20,236 nucleotides of DNA. It comes from a virus. The position numbers and the translations under genes are program-made. The notes under the pieces are model-generated. The model saw only the letters and a program-made list of their open reading frames with translations, was not told the DNA's origin and ran no database searches. The stretch spans positions 1-20,236 of the IMG/VR virus record IMGVR_UViG_3300006947_000120; one strand, written 5' to 3'. Numbering within the stretch: the stretch's first letter is position 1; the number at the start of each line of letters is the position of its first letter. Positions 14,988-20,236 of this stretch are shown here, one piece after another.

Positions 14988-15624
14988 AGAAAGGTATTTC
15001 GTCGTCTAATTGTGCCGAAGAAGCCGGAGCTGATGCAGCCATAGCAAACGGGTCTTCCACCTCTGGATTGGACAGTGTTGTGGCACTTGCGGTAAAGCCA
15101 CCCGACACGGCAGTAAACGGATCATCCTGACCCTGCATTTCTGCAAGCTCAAGCACCTGAACCGCGCGCAGCCTAAGCGACACGCCATTAATGCTGCCAG
15201 TGTTGTATGGAACAACCACCACGGCGACATTGCACTTGCTGCCAGTTGTCAACATGAAGTCATCGGCCAGCTTATTGCGCGCTGCGTCAACCTGCTTCGG
15301 CGGCTGTGTCTTATCACCGCCATATGCGCCCTTCAGCTTACACTTGCCAATAACTTCGCCATCATCGTTGCGCTTATATGGAAGCATTGACGGCTTGTCT
15401 GGCCATTTGCGCTTTACATCAAGCGCAGCCGCATTCTTGTAGGCTTCCATGCACAGGTTGTGCAATTCCTTTGCCTTATCATCTGACATGACAAAGCTCA
15501 TCTCATAAGCCGCACCATCATCCAACGGATCACATTTGACGCTCTTATTGTCGTAGGTGTCGAATTTGTACGTTGCGTTTAATCTTGGGTAACGTGCAGT
15601 CACGTCTGTTATCATGTGTTGCAT
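14986..15624 (-). CDS. Single-stranded DNA-binding protein, Enc34-type (DUF2815-like)
   Basis: A 212-residue protein. The early LNATYKFD strand, the FVMSDDKAKELHNLCMEAYK helix, and KCKLKGAYGG followed by SKCNVAVVVVPYNTGSINGV match the pattern I associate with the Enc34 ssDNA-binding family (PF10991). The last residues DDEIPF are the acidic-aromatic tail typical of SSB proteins, which recruits partner enzymes. It coats ssDNA during replication and recombination. AAGGAG lies seven bases before ATG 15624. It sits between exonuclease and primase-helicase genes, consistent with a replication role. A low-complexity Ser/Ala linker precedes the tail. Confidence 0.82.
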   Translation of the reverse strand: MQHMITDVTARYPRLNATYKFDTYDNKSVKCDPLDDGAAYEMSFVMSDDKAKELHNLCMEAYKNAAALDVKRKWPDKPSMLPYKRNDDGEVIGKCKLKGAYGGDKTQPPKQVDAARNKLADDFMLTTGSKCNVAVVVVPYNTGSINGVSLRLRAVQVLELAEMQGQDDPFTAVSGGFTASATTLSNPEVEDPFAMAASAPASSAQLDDEIPF

Positions 15625-15644
15625 TGTGCAACTCCTTCTATTTT

Positions 15645-15661
15645 GTGCAGCACCCCTGCAC
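15645..15661 (-). other. Short hairpin between exonuclease and SSB genes
   Basis: GTGCAG (15645-15650) and CTGCAC (15656-15661) pair with a five-base loop, between the exonuclease stop and the SSB ribosome-binding site. It is too short to call a terminator with confidence; it may tune mRNA stability. Confidence 0.25.
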
Positions 15662-15670
15662 TGGGATTAG

Positions 15671-16468
15671 TTAAAAAGCGGCTTCGCTGTCCATCCAAGC
15701 TGGCAGATGTATCGTGCCAAGGTCAGGCCAATCTGTGCCGTAATGGTCATCAGTCTGAGCCTGTTTAATCTTATGCAGCGTTTCAATCATCCGATTGTGC
15801 GCGTGGCGCAGGTACATCTCAGATAGCTCGTAACAGGCCGTGACGTGCGGCGAGTCTTTCTCCACACAGACGAATATAAAGTTATCCACCCGCACTTTAT
15901 TAAGGCGCAAAACATGCATGTAAAACGCTGCCTGCACGTCATAGCCGAACGCCCGAACAGCGCGCTCAAAGCCACGCGGCGATGCGTCTTGGCAAGTCTT
16001 GATATCCAGCACGATGCCAGCCTCCCGCAAAAGACCATCTGGGCGAGTTTTCAGCTCAATGTCAATGTCGGGGTCTGTGGCGAAGAACGAAGCTTCTGCC
16101 AGCAAATCAGGATTGGTGAGCAGGTGGTTTGCCATGTTGTTGTTCATGCAGGCGTCGGTCATGTTGTTGGCCAAATCGTAATCAGCCTCAGTAAGCAAAA
16201 TCTTACCTAGCGTGTCGGCCTCATCTTTAAGCTCAGTCCAAGCCTTGCCGCGCCGTGTCTCAGGGCCGCGAATGACAAGCTGCTTCTCAGGCTCAAGCAG
16301 CATGGCGTGGACGGCGCTGCCCAAATCAAAGGCGTGGCTTTCCTTGCGCACTTGGCCCTTCCAGTGTGCCAAGCTTTTGCTGGCGACTGTTTTCACAGAT
16401 GAAGAGCCAACCGCACGATGCGCGTGATACCCTTCATTCGACATGTCTTCTGATTTAATTATTGTCAT
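15671..16468 (-). CDS. RecE/Exo VIII-like exonuclease (PD-(D/E)XK)
   Basis: A 265-residue protein with a complete RecB-like nuclease core: DLGSAVHAMLLEP (48-60, His54), a Glu near 125 (LLAEASFF), RPDG (142-145, Asp144), LDIKTCQDASP (154-164, Asp155-x-Lys157), then GYDVQAAFYMH with the QxxxY motif (Gln179, Tyr183). This matches the phage exonuclease VIII / DUF3799-type family. It would resect double-stranded ends so the SSB and a recombinase can act. AAGGA lies upstream of ATG 16468, and its start overlaps the preceding gene by 14 bases. A Beta/RecT annealing partner is not obvious nearby. Confidence 0.85.
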   Translation of the reverse strand: MTIIKSEDMSNEGYHAHRAVGSSSVKTVASKSLAHWKGQVRKESHAFDLGSAVHAMLLEPEKQLVIRGPETRRGKAWTELKDEADTLGKILLTEADYDLANNMTDACMNNNMANHLLTNPDLLAEASFFATDPDIDIELKTRPDGLLREAGIVLDIKTCQDASPRGFERAVRAFGYDVQAAFYMHVLRLNKVRVDNFIFVCVEKDSPHVTACYELSEMYLRHAHNRMIETLHKIKQAQTDDHYGTDWPDLGTIHLPAWMDSEAAF

Positions 16469-16754
16469 TTGCTTTCCTTCTTTTTATGGCTGCCGCCGCC
16501 ATTTTCTTATATTTAGCTCTGTATTTTTTACTGCAATCTAATAGAGATTTCTCCGCATCACCTAAAATATCGCCAAGAATATCCATGTGGTAAACGTCAT
16601 CACCAACAATGCCCTCTTCAAGAATTAGGCAAGCCTCAGCGGCATCTTCGTGCAGTACCACCAAGCCAATAATCTTTAGGTGTCGCGGCAATTCGCAATC
16701 GCCAAACTCAATCACCCCTTCGAGGTCAACCTTTGCTTCCCAATCGTATTTCAT
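16455..16754 (-). CDS. Hypothetical protein of the replication operon
   Basis: A 99-residue protein. I chose ATG 16754 because AAGGAGG stands five bases upstream; the frame also opens at 16781 without such a site. It begins MKYDWEAKVDLEGVIEFGD, has a VVLHEDAAEACLILEEGIVG strand region, an acidic helix MDILGDILGDAEKSLLDC and a basic tail KMAAAAIKRRKAND. No family recognised. It directly precedes and overlaps the exonuclease gene, so a small regulator or partner of that enzyme is possible. It follows a gap containing a hairpin. Confidence 0.7.
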   Translation of the reverse strand: MKYDWEAKVDLEGVIEFGDCELPRHLKIIGLVVLHEDAAEACLILEEGIVGDDVYHMDILGDILGDAEKSLLDCSKKYRAKYKKMAAAAIKRRKANDNN

Positions 16755-16812
16755 ATTACCCTCCTTATATCGTTTAATCATTCATTGCATATGCAAAATA
16801 TATTAACAAGTG

Positions 16813-16855
16813 CAAAGCGCAACTAAACTAAAAAAAATGATCCAGTTGCGCTTTG
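16813..16855 (-). terminator. 12-bp inverted repeat with T8 in the loop, in the leftward operon
   Basis: CAAAGCGCAACT (16813-16824) and AGTTGCGCTTTG (16844-16855) pair perfectly around a 19-base loop. Read leftward, it begins two bases after the TAG of the OB/winged-helix gene, and the loop contains eight consecutive T. It could be a partial terminator or attenuator that splits the operon into early and later parts. Confidence 0.4.
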
Positions 16856-16857
16856 GC

Positions 16858-17355
16858 CTAAGCCACCTCAATAAAACTGCTGGCACTCTCAGCCCACAGT
16901 GTAAAAGTGGCTTGCTTGTCATCTACTGCGCCGTAAACTTCAGCCTTTGCAATCTTGCCCGAAGTGAACAAACGCATTGCACTATTTCCAGCCGCCTTCT
17001 CACCAAGGCCAAGTTGCTCTGCAATCTCCTCAGTGGAATAATATCCTCCGGCCTGAATCAAAGACAAAACCTCACCGTCAACTTTAGAGCGCGTCAAATC
17101 ATCATCTCCATCTTGATAAATAGGCACTTCTTCATGCTCACCCTCTTTATAAAGCTTCACAGCCATAAACTTTGTGCCTGAGCGAGATTTGTCGGCATAA
17201 TTCGGCACTAAAGTAGCATCCAGAACGTCAGACGGTGATAAGTCAAACCCTTCAGCTACATGAATAGGTATAAAAACCTGTTCATTGCTTTCTGTGGCGT
17301 GAGCAAATGCGAACCCGTGAGGGTGCGCGTTTGTGATTATTACTTTGCTTTTCAT
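16858..17355 (-). CDS. OB-fold plus winged-helix-like DNA-binding protein
   Basis: A 165-residue protein. ATG 17355 was chosen for the GGAG seven bases upstream, rather than earlier in-frame starts. The N-terminal ~70 residues (MKSKVIITNAHPHGFAFAHA, then EQVFIPIHVAEGF and SGTKFMAVKLY) are strand-rich with a cold-shock/OB-like pattern of GFAFA..E and VFIPIH. An acidic linker follows (EGEHEEVPIYQDGDDD). Residues about 93-150 form a winged-helix-like unit (VLSLIQAGGYYSTEEIAEQL and GKIAKAEVYGAVDDKQATFT). It probably binds single-stranded nucleic acid or regulates transcription. Family unnamed. Confidence 0.65.
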   Translation of the reverse strand: MKSKVIITNAHPHGFAFAHATESNEQVFIPIHVAEGFDLSPSDVLDATLVPNYADKSRSGTKFMAVKLYKEGEHEEVPIYQDGDDDLTRSKVDGEVLSLIQAGGYYSTEEIAEQLGLGEKAAGNSAMRLFTSGKIAKAEVYGAVDDKQATFTLWAESASSFIEVA

Positions 17356-17369
17356 AGTTATCTCCATGT

Positions 17370-17873
17370 TTAAAATTTCAAACCGGACATACGCCCGGCG
17401 TACCAAAGCCGCTCTAGTGAGTTCAGCTCATTTTGATCCATCGCCATGCAAGGGCCATAGCCCAAGTCCACCTCTTTAGACTTATCCATAAACAAAGCGT
17501 GTGAGGCGTAGCCAACGACATTCATTTTATTAAGCTCAATCTGACAGACCAGCACAGCGCAGTCTGCCTTGAATGACTGCTTGTCCTTAAACAAAAGCCT
17601 GCCATTTTTATGAAACGTGGCCTTAACGTCAATCGAAATATCGTCCAGCCAAATGTCGCGCCCATCGTCAACGCCAATCGCGTGATGGTGTTCCAAGCTA
17701 AACACCCTAGACACGGCAAGCTCAGCCTTAACGCCCAGCAAATCTAAATCTTGTTGGCTTTTAACCTGATCACGGCGCTGATTAACAATGCCAGAGGCCC
17801 TAGCAAGCTGCCATCGCATAGCCGCAGCCTGATTGCATTGCGACATCTCCTTGAGTGATAATTGGACAAGCAT
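17370..17873 (-). CDS. PD-(D/E)XK nuclease-fold protein
   Basis: A 167-residue protein. The core is visible as GVKAELAVSRVF (Glu51), then VDDGRDIWLDDISIDVKATF with Asp73 and Asp82-x-Lys84, then a strand DCAVLVCQ and the segment NVVGYASHALFM. This order matches restriction-endonuclease-like nucleases. The C-terminal region (DLGYGPCMAMDQNELNSLER) looks conserved but I do not know its role. Similar proteins occur in replication clusters of marine phages, from memory. Likely role: DNA degradation or repair of phage or host DNA. AGGAG lies six bases before ATG 17873. Confidence 0.65.
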   Translation of the reverse strand: MLVQLSLKEMSQCNQAAAMRWQLARASGIVNQRRDQVKSQQDLDLLGVKAELAVSRVFSLEHHHAIGVDDGRDIWLDDISIDVKATFHKNGRLLFKDKQSFKADCAVLVCQIELNKMNVVGYASHALFMDKSKEVDLGYGPCMAMDQNELNSLERLWYAGRMSGLKF

Positions 17874-17882
17874 TTGTTTCTC

Positions 17883-18032
17883 CTAAAAGGGCGGTTCCTG
17901 ATCTGGGTGCGCCGGAACCCATACCCCTAAAGGCTCCGGCGCGGTATTAGTCTGAGCATTCCCCGCAGTACCCACTAATGCGGGGCCGAACATTTCGATC
18001 AAAAATGTCGGCAGATGTTCAGACCAATTCAC
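17883..18032 (-). CDS. 49-residue Pro-rich hypothetical protein, GTG start
   Basis: GTG 18032 overlaps the upstream TGA as GTGA (18029-18032), with GGAAAG a few bases before it, and the frame stays open to TAG 17883-17885, right before the AGGAG of the next gene. The sequence MNWSEHLPTFLIEMFGPALV continues to a Pro-rich end (VPAHPDQEPPF). It exactly fills what would otherwise be a 155-base gap in a gap-free operon. It contains two nucleotide stem-loops (17909-17942 and 17961-17985). No family recognised. Confidence 0.55.
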   Translation of the reverse strand: MNWSEHLPTFLIEMFGPALVGTAGNAQTNTAPEPLGVWVPAHPDQEPPF

Positions 18033-18307
18033 TTTGTCTTTCCACTTAACTTAGCCAAAAACTGGTTTGCGTCGTTAAGCGCGCTAGCAGTATTTGCCAG
18101 TAAATCCATTTCGCGCTCCTCGTCGGCGCTTTCCATTGCCTCAAGCACAGCGTTAAATATTCCCTCACGCTTGGATTGGTCGCTCACAAAGCAGTCCATG
18201 ATAACCGCAAAAATTGTAGCTAACTGTTCAGAGGTCATATTTTCAGGCAAATTAATCACAAATGTTTGCAGAGCTTCGGACACGGCGTCATTAGACGATT
18301 GGGCCAT
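18029..18307 (-). CDS. Small acidic helical protein
   Basis: A 92-residue protein, nearly all helix and acidic, with no Trp. Segments NMTSEQLATIFAVIMDCFVS and GIFNAVLEAMESADEEREMD alternate, and the C-terminus is slightly basic (LSGKTK). The start overlaps the preceding TAA as TAATG, with GGGAG about eight bases upstream. No recognisable domain. Early-operon small acidic proteins are often host-takeover factors, but there is no direct evidence here. Confidence 0.65.
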   Translation of the reverse strand: MAQSSNDAVSEALQTFVINLPENMTSEQLATIFAVIMDCFVSDQSKREGIFNAVLEAMESADEEREMDLLANTASALNDANQFLAKLSGKTK

Positions 18308-18588
18308 TAATCCGCTCCCTGCTCTTCACGCTCAAGTGCAATGTTAATAATGGTTCTATGAATTCCTGTGTCTCCCTCAAGGTCTAAGCCCTCAAGAACC
18401 AAGGCGTTGTGGACTTTGCGCCGGGCAGAAATCGAAGCCTTGCATAGCCTAGCCTTTTGAGGATGGCGTTGACTCCAAAAATAAGCCACGCCCATATAAT
18501 TGCTTGAGCCTACAAAATCACGGTCAATCTCGCTAATTTTGCATAGGGCGGGGAATGTTACCCCGCCCAGCTTCACCTCAATGCTCAT
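18307..18588 (-). CDS. Hypothetical early protein
   Basis: A 93-residue protein. ATG 18588 was chosen because it overlaps the end of the upstream gene by only 11 bases; in-frame ATGs at 18600 and 18615 would lengthen the overlap, and no candidate has a strong ribosome-binding site. The sequence has a strand-rich start (MSIEVKLGGVTFPALCKISE), a GVAYFWSQRHPQKARLC segment and a helical end. No family recognised. Confidence 0.6.
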   Translation of the reverse strand: MSIEVKLGGVTFPALCKISEIDRDFVGSSNYMGVAYFWSQRHPQKARLCKASISARRKVHNALVLEGLDLEGDTGIHRTIINIALEREEQGAD

Positions 18589-19042
18589 CGACTTCGCCAT
18601 TCCAAACAACGCCATGCTCTTCAAATTTTTTCATTTGATGCTTGTTTGGCTTGGTGTCAAAAAAGTGGTGCATTTTACCAGAGACATTATCGAACTGCTC
18701 AACGTCGCTCATGCTTAACATTGAATATTCACTCTCAAGCTCATCGACAACTTTTCTGCACATTTTCATAACTTTGCTTTTATCTTCGCATTCGCTACTA
18801 TCCCAATCGTATTGATTTTTGAGCAAATAATATGCCTGAGAAAAACTCACAACGTCATCATATAGCAGGCGCATAAAATTATTAACGCTCTCGGATAAGC
18901 TGCAAGCAGACCACCGCAAGCTATTCGCAGCGTCTAGCTCATCCTCTTTTAGCTCAGATATAACGTCGGCCCGGTCAAGATAACGCTGCTTGATATTTTC
19001 CCAACGCTCTGCGGTGTCCCATGTGTCATTTGAATTTGTCAT
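18578..19042 (-). CDS. Hypothetical early protein, first gene of the leftward operon
   Basis: A 154-residue acidic, helical protein. ATG 19042 is supported by GGAG about seven bases upstream; an ATG at 19054 lies just before that site. Segments: TWDTAERWENIKQRYLDRAD, SLRWSACSLSESVNNFMRLL, then a charged region with KVMKMCRKVVDELESEYSML and a His-rich HHFF near the end. No known domain. As the first gene behind the leftward promoter it would be expressed early, and it is a candidate host-interaction or regulatory factor. Confidence 0.65.
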   Translation of the reverse strand: MTNSNDTWDTAERWENIKQRYLDRADVISELKEDELDAANSLRWSACSLSESVNNFMRLLYDDVVSFSQAYYLLKNQYDWDSSECEDKSKVMKMCRKVVDELESEYSMLSMSDVEQFDNVSGKMHHFFDTKPNKHQMKKFEEHGVVWNGEVDEH

Positions 19043-19116
19043 GTTAATCTCCATAATTTCATGTTTCGTAATTATCTTAAATCATAAATAAAAGATATGC
19101 ACAACACCTAATTTAC

Positions 19117-19145
19117 TTGAATTACATATTTTTAGCATATATATG
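19117..19145 (+). promoter_or_regulatory. Weaker sigma70-like promoter for the rightward regulator gene
   Basis: TTGAAT (19117-19122), 17 bases, TATATG (19140-19145): four of six matches in each box. It overlaps the leftward promoter almost completely and would give a leader of about 20 bases before the regulator ATG. Confidence 0.35.
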
Positions 19146-19149
19146 TAAA
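19121..19149 (-). promoter_or_regulatory. Sigma70-like promoter for the leftward replication operon
   Basis: On the minus strand TTTACA (19149-19144), a 17-base spacer and TGTAAT (19126-19121) match the consensus at five of six positions each with ideal spacing. Transcription would start near 19114 and reach the first gene at 19042. Confidence 0.55.
19122..19148. promoter_or_regulatory. Inverted repeat, candidate operator between divergent genes
   Basis: TTACATAT (19122-19129) and ATATGTAA (19141-19148) are perfect inverted copies separated by 11 bases. They cover the -10 and -35 boxes of both divergent promoter candidates. The ribbon-helix-helix protein encoded just downstream is the obvious candidate ligand. 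Confidence 0.45.
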
Positions 19150-19171
19150 GCAACAGAAAAAGGGGAATATC

Positions 19172-19333
19172 ATGGGCGATAAGAAACGTTTAATTCAATT
19201 TAGCGATATAGCCGACCGGGCTATTTCAGAAGCAGCTCTCAAACTTGGCCTAAGCTTTAGCGCATTTTGCCGTAGCGCTGCTTTAGAAAAGGCCAGCAAC
19301 ATAGTAAAGCCTAAACAACCGGCGGTTGATTAA
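19172..19333 (+). CDS. Ribbon-helix-helix (CopG/Arc-like) transcriptional regulator
   Basis: A 53-residue protein. The N-terminal strand (KKRLIQFS) is followed by helix A (DIADRAISEAALKLG) and helix B starting at LSFSAFCRSAALEKA, the standard ribbon-helix-helix layout including the G-L-S-x-S turn. Such proteins dimerise and insert the strand pair into the DNA major groove. AGGGGA lies about six bases upstream. The gene follows directly on a divergent promoter region with an inverted repeat, so autoregulation and control of the leftward operon are likely. The stop overlaps the resolvase start as TAATG. Confidence 0.72.
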   Translation: MGDKKRLIQFSDIADRAISEAALKLGLSFSAFCRSAALEKASNIVKPKQPAVD

Positions 19334-19803
19334 TGTTGATATATGGATGTGACCCAGGCTTCACGGGTGCCATCGCGCTATACTGGACCGATACGGGCAA
19401 GCTGGAAGTCCACGATATGCCGGTAATGAAAAATACAAAAGGTAAGGCGATTATAGATTTGCATTCCCTGTTGGACGTTCTGAAAAACGAAGCGGACGAA
19501 AAGTGCATGTGCTTACTTGAATTGGTACAGTCCAGACCTGGCCAAAACTCAAGCGCCGTATTCAGATTTGGCCAGGGTTTCGGGCAATTGCAAATGGCAG
19601 TGGCGGCAAATAAATTGCCCGTGCAATACGTCACGCCAGCAAAATGGAAGAAATATTTTGGACTATCTAAGGATAAGAATGCAAGCCGGGCGATGGCTAT
19701 GGACCGTTTTCCAAGGGAAGCTGATTTGTTTAAGCTGGTCAAATTTGATGGCAGGGCAGAGGCTGCTCTATTGTGCCTATACGCGGCAGAAACGATGGTT
19801 TGA
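19333..19803 (+). CDS. RuvC-like Holliday junction resolvase
   Basis: A 156-residue protein with RNase H-like resolvase features: the first strand IYGCDPGFTGAIAL (3-16, Asp7), CLLELVQSRPGQ (60-71, Glu63), FRFGQGFGQL, VTPAKWKKYFGL (100-111), and the C-terminal FDGRAEAALLCLY (138-150, Asp139, Glu143). These supply the acidic metal-binding residues. It would resolve branched replication or recombination intermediates before packaging. It is translated with the upstream regulator (TAATG) and lies in the opposite orientation to the rest of the replication genes. Confidence 0.85.
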   Translation: MLIYGCDPGFTGAIALYWTDTGKLEVHDMPVMKNTKGKAIIDLHSLLDVLKNEADEKCMCLLELVQSRPGQNSSAVFRFGQGFGQLQMAVAANKLPVQYVTPAKWKKYFGLSKDKNASRAMAMDRFPREADLFKLVKFDGRAEAALLCLYAAETMV

Positions 19804-19837
19804 GGGTGCTTATTGTTATTTATCAATGGTTTAGGGA

Positions 19838-20024
19838 GTAATTAGTATCGGGGCTGCTCAAGGGCCTAAAATGTGAGGCGTTGTACTTTTTAGATACTAA
19901 TTAGTAACACTTGTTTTTCAATGTGTTAGGCCTGTGATTAGTATATTAGTATGTAATTAGTATCGTATATTAGTATCGACGACTTTACTTATTAATAATA
20001 CTAATTGCCTTTAGGCATTAGTAT
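19838..20024. repeat. Cluster of eight ATTAGTAT octamers
   Basis: Exact copies of ATTAGTAT start at 19841, 19937, 19945, 19956, 19969 and 20017 on the + strand, and the reverse complement ATACTAAT at 19894 and 19998. The copies at 19937 and 19945 abut. Longer matches: GTAATTAGTATCG at 19838 and 19953; GTATATTAGTAT at 19941 and 19965. The region is AT-rich and non-coding, so these look like iterons of a replication origin or a multi-copy operator. Confidence 0.75.
19895..19906. repeat. Perfect 12-bp palindrome TACTAATTAGTA
   Basis: A perfect palindrome made of one reverse and one near-perfect direct copy of the octamer (ATACTAAT joined with ATTAGTAA). It is the only place in the array where two copies overlap head to head, as expected for a dimeric protein's full site. 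Confidence 0.65.
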
Positions 20025-20038
20025 TAATATTAATAAGT
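19987..20038. repeat. Long near-perfect inverted repeat (hairpin/cruciform)
   Basis: Left arm 19987-20009 (from ACTTATTAATA to GCC) and right arm 20014-20038 (from GGC to TTAATAAGT) pair along almost their whole length around a TTTA loop, with a one-base bulge near the tip and a small internal gap. Each arm includes one octamer copy. It lies 25 bases before the next gene. Confidence 0.6.
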
Positions 20039-20062
20039 CCGGAAAACGGGAGGGTTTAATAA

Positions 20063-20236
20063 ATGAATGAAAAGATCAGAGCTTGGATCAATCAAAAGAT
20101 TAAAGACGGATCAGCAATTGTCAGCCCTGCTGGCTCTCATAAGGTGCCGGAGCCTATGCACTCGTTCAGCGACAGGTTGAATGCTTGCCGGGATATTGGA
20201 GAGTTGGAGGGTTTTGCCAATCGTCGCAGGTTCGAC
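20063..20236 (+). CDS. Hypothetical protein, 3' partial
   Basis: ATG 20063 is preceded by GGGAGGG (20048-20054) at eight-base spacing. The frame is open for 58 codons to the right edge. It starts MNEKIRAWINQKIKDGSAIV, then a Pro-rich stretch (SPAGSHKVPEPMHSF) and a helical basic end. No family can be named from this fragment. As the first gene after the octamer array it is a good candidate for a gene controlled by it; terminase or an early regulator are possibilities I cannot test. Confidence 0.6.
   Translation, partial: MNEKIRAWINQKIKDGSAIVSPAGSHKVPEPMHSFSDRLNACRDIGELEGFANRRRFD

Noticed and set aside
16791-16815. Promoter inside the leftward operon (TTGCAC ... TATGCA)
   Set aside because: The -10 box matches only about half of the consensus, and the area is already explained by the hairpin and palindrome; not strong enough to list.
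17909-17985. Two stem-loops read as transcription terminators
   Set aside because: They lie inside a well-supported small reading frame and neither is followed by a U-tract on the transcribed strand.
19311-19826. Long minus-strand reading frame of 171 codons
   Set aside because: It is fully antisense to the RuvC-like gene, which has clear catalytic motifs and a coupled start.
19863-19932. GGCCTAA / TTAGGCC inverted pair spanning the palindrome
   Set aside because: Only 7 bases with a 56-base separation and not centred on the palindrome; may be chance.
19838-20024. Possible CRISPR array
   Set aside because: Repeats are only 8 bases, occur in both orientations and have irregular 0-45 base spacing; there are no uniform spacers or cas genes.

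Overview
The window is a contiguous piece of a tailed double-stranded DNA phage genome (or a prophage or metagenomic phage contig). Coding is very dense, with start and stop codons mostly overlapping as ATGA, GTGA or TAATG. It carries a capsid morphogenesis set (portal, scaffold, SU10-type major capsid protein), a lysis set (holin-like proteins, GH19-type endolysin) and a replication/recombination operon. The P22-like portal, SU10-type coat, Gln-rich internal virion-like protein and many tiny accessory genes recall short-tailed phages of marine bacteria. The 3-TM holin of gene-transfer-agent type hints at an alphaproteobacterial host. Host and morphotype are inferences from remembered family resemblance. 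I found no integrase, tRNA, CRISPR array or insertion sequence.

Layout: (1) 1-11778, rightward late region. Three presumed internal-virion/ejection or tail-associated genes (the first cut by the left edge) precede the portal, a small helical protein, the scaffold and the major capsid protein. A perfect 10-bp hairpin follows the capsid gene. Next is a train of small genes, including membrane coiled-coil proteins, two holin-like proteins and three tiny very basic proteins, then the endolysin and a PD-(D/E)XK-like nuclease. (2) 11779-11850, a short gap between convergent units with an inverted repeat. (3) 11851-19042, a leftward operon read from 19042 down: several unknown small genes, a PD-(D/E)XK protein, an OB-fold plus winged-helix-like protein, a RecE/Exo VIII-like exonuclease, an Enc34-type ssDNA-binding protein, a Toprim primase fused to a RepA-like helicase ATPase, a zinc-ribbon microprotein, a helix-turn-helix protein and a small Cys-pair protein. 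(4) 19043-19171, a divergent control region with two face-to-face promoter candidates sharing an inverted repeat. (5) 19172-20236, rightward: a ribbon-helix-helix regulator, a RuvC-like resolvase, a 259-bp AT-rich non-coding region, and the start of another gene cut by the right edge.

The most unusual element is the non-coding region 19804-20062. It holds eight exact copies of the octamer ATTAGTAT in both orientations, a 12-bp palindrome and a long near-perfect inverted repeat. It looks like an origin or a multi-site operator. The replication operon has primase-helicase, SSB, exonuclease and resolvase but no DNA polymerase in this window, which suggests a host polymerase or one encoded elsewhere in the phage genome. 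Several genes are short and easily missed: 9284-9448, 9462-9563, 10605-10772, 17883-18032 and 19172-19333. They are supported mainly by ribosome-binding sites and start/stop overlaps.
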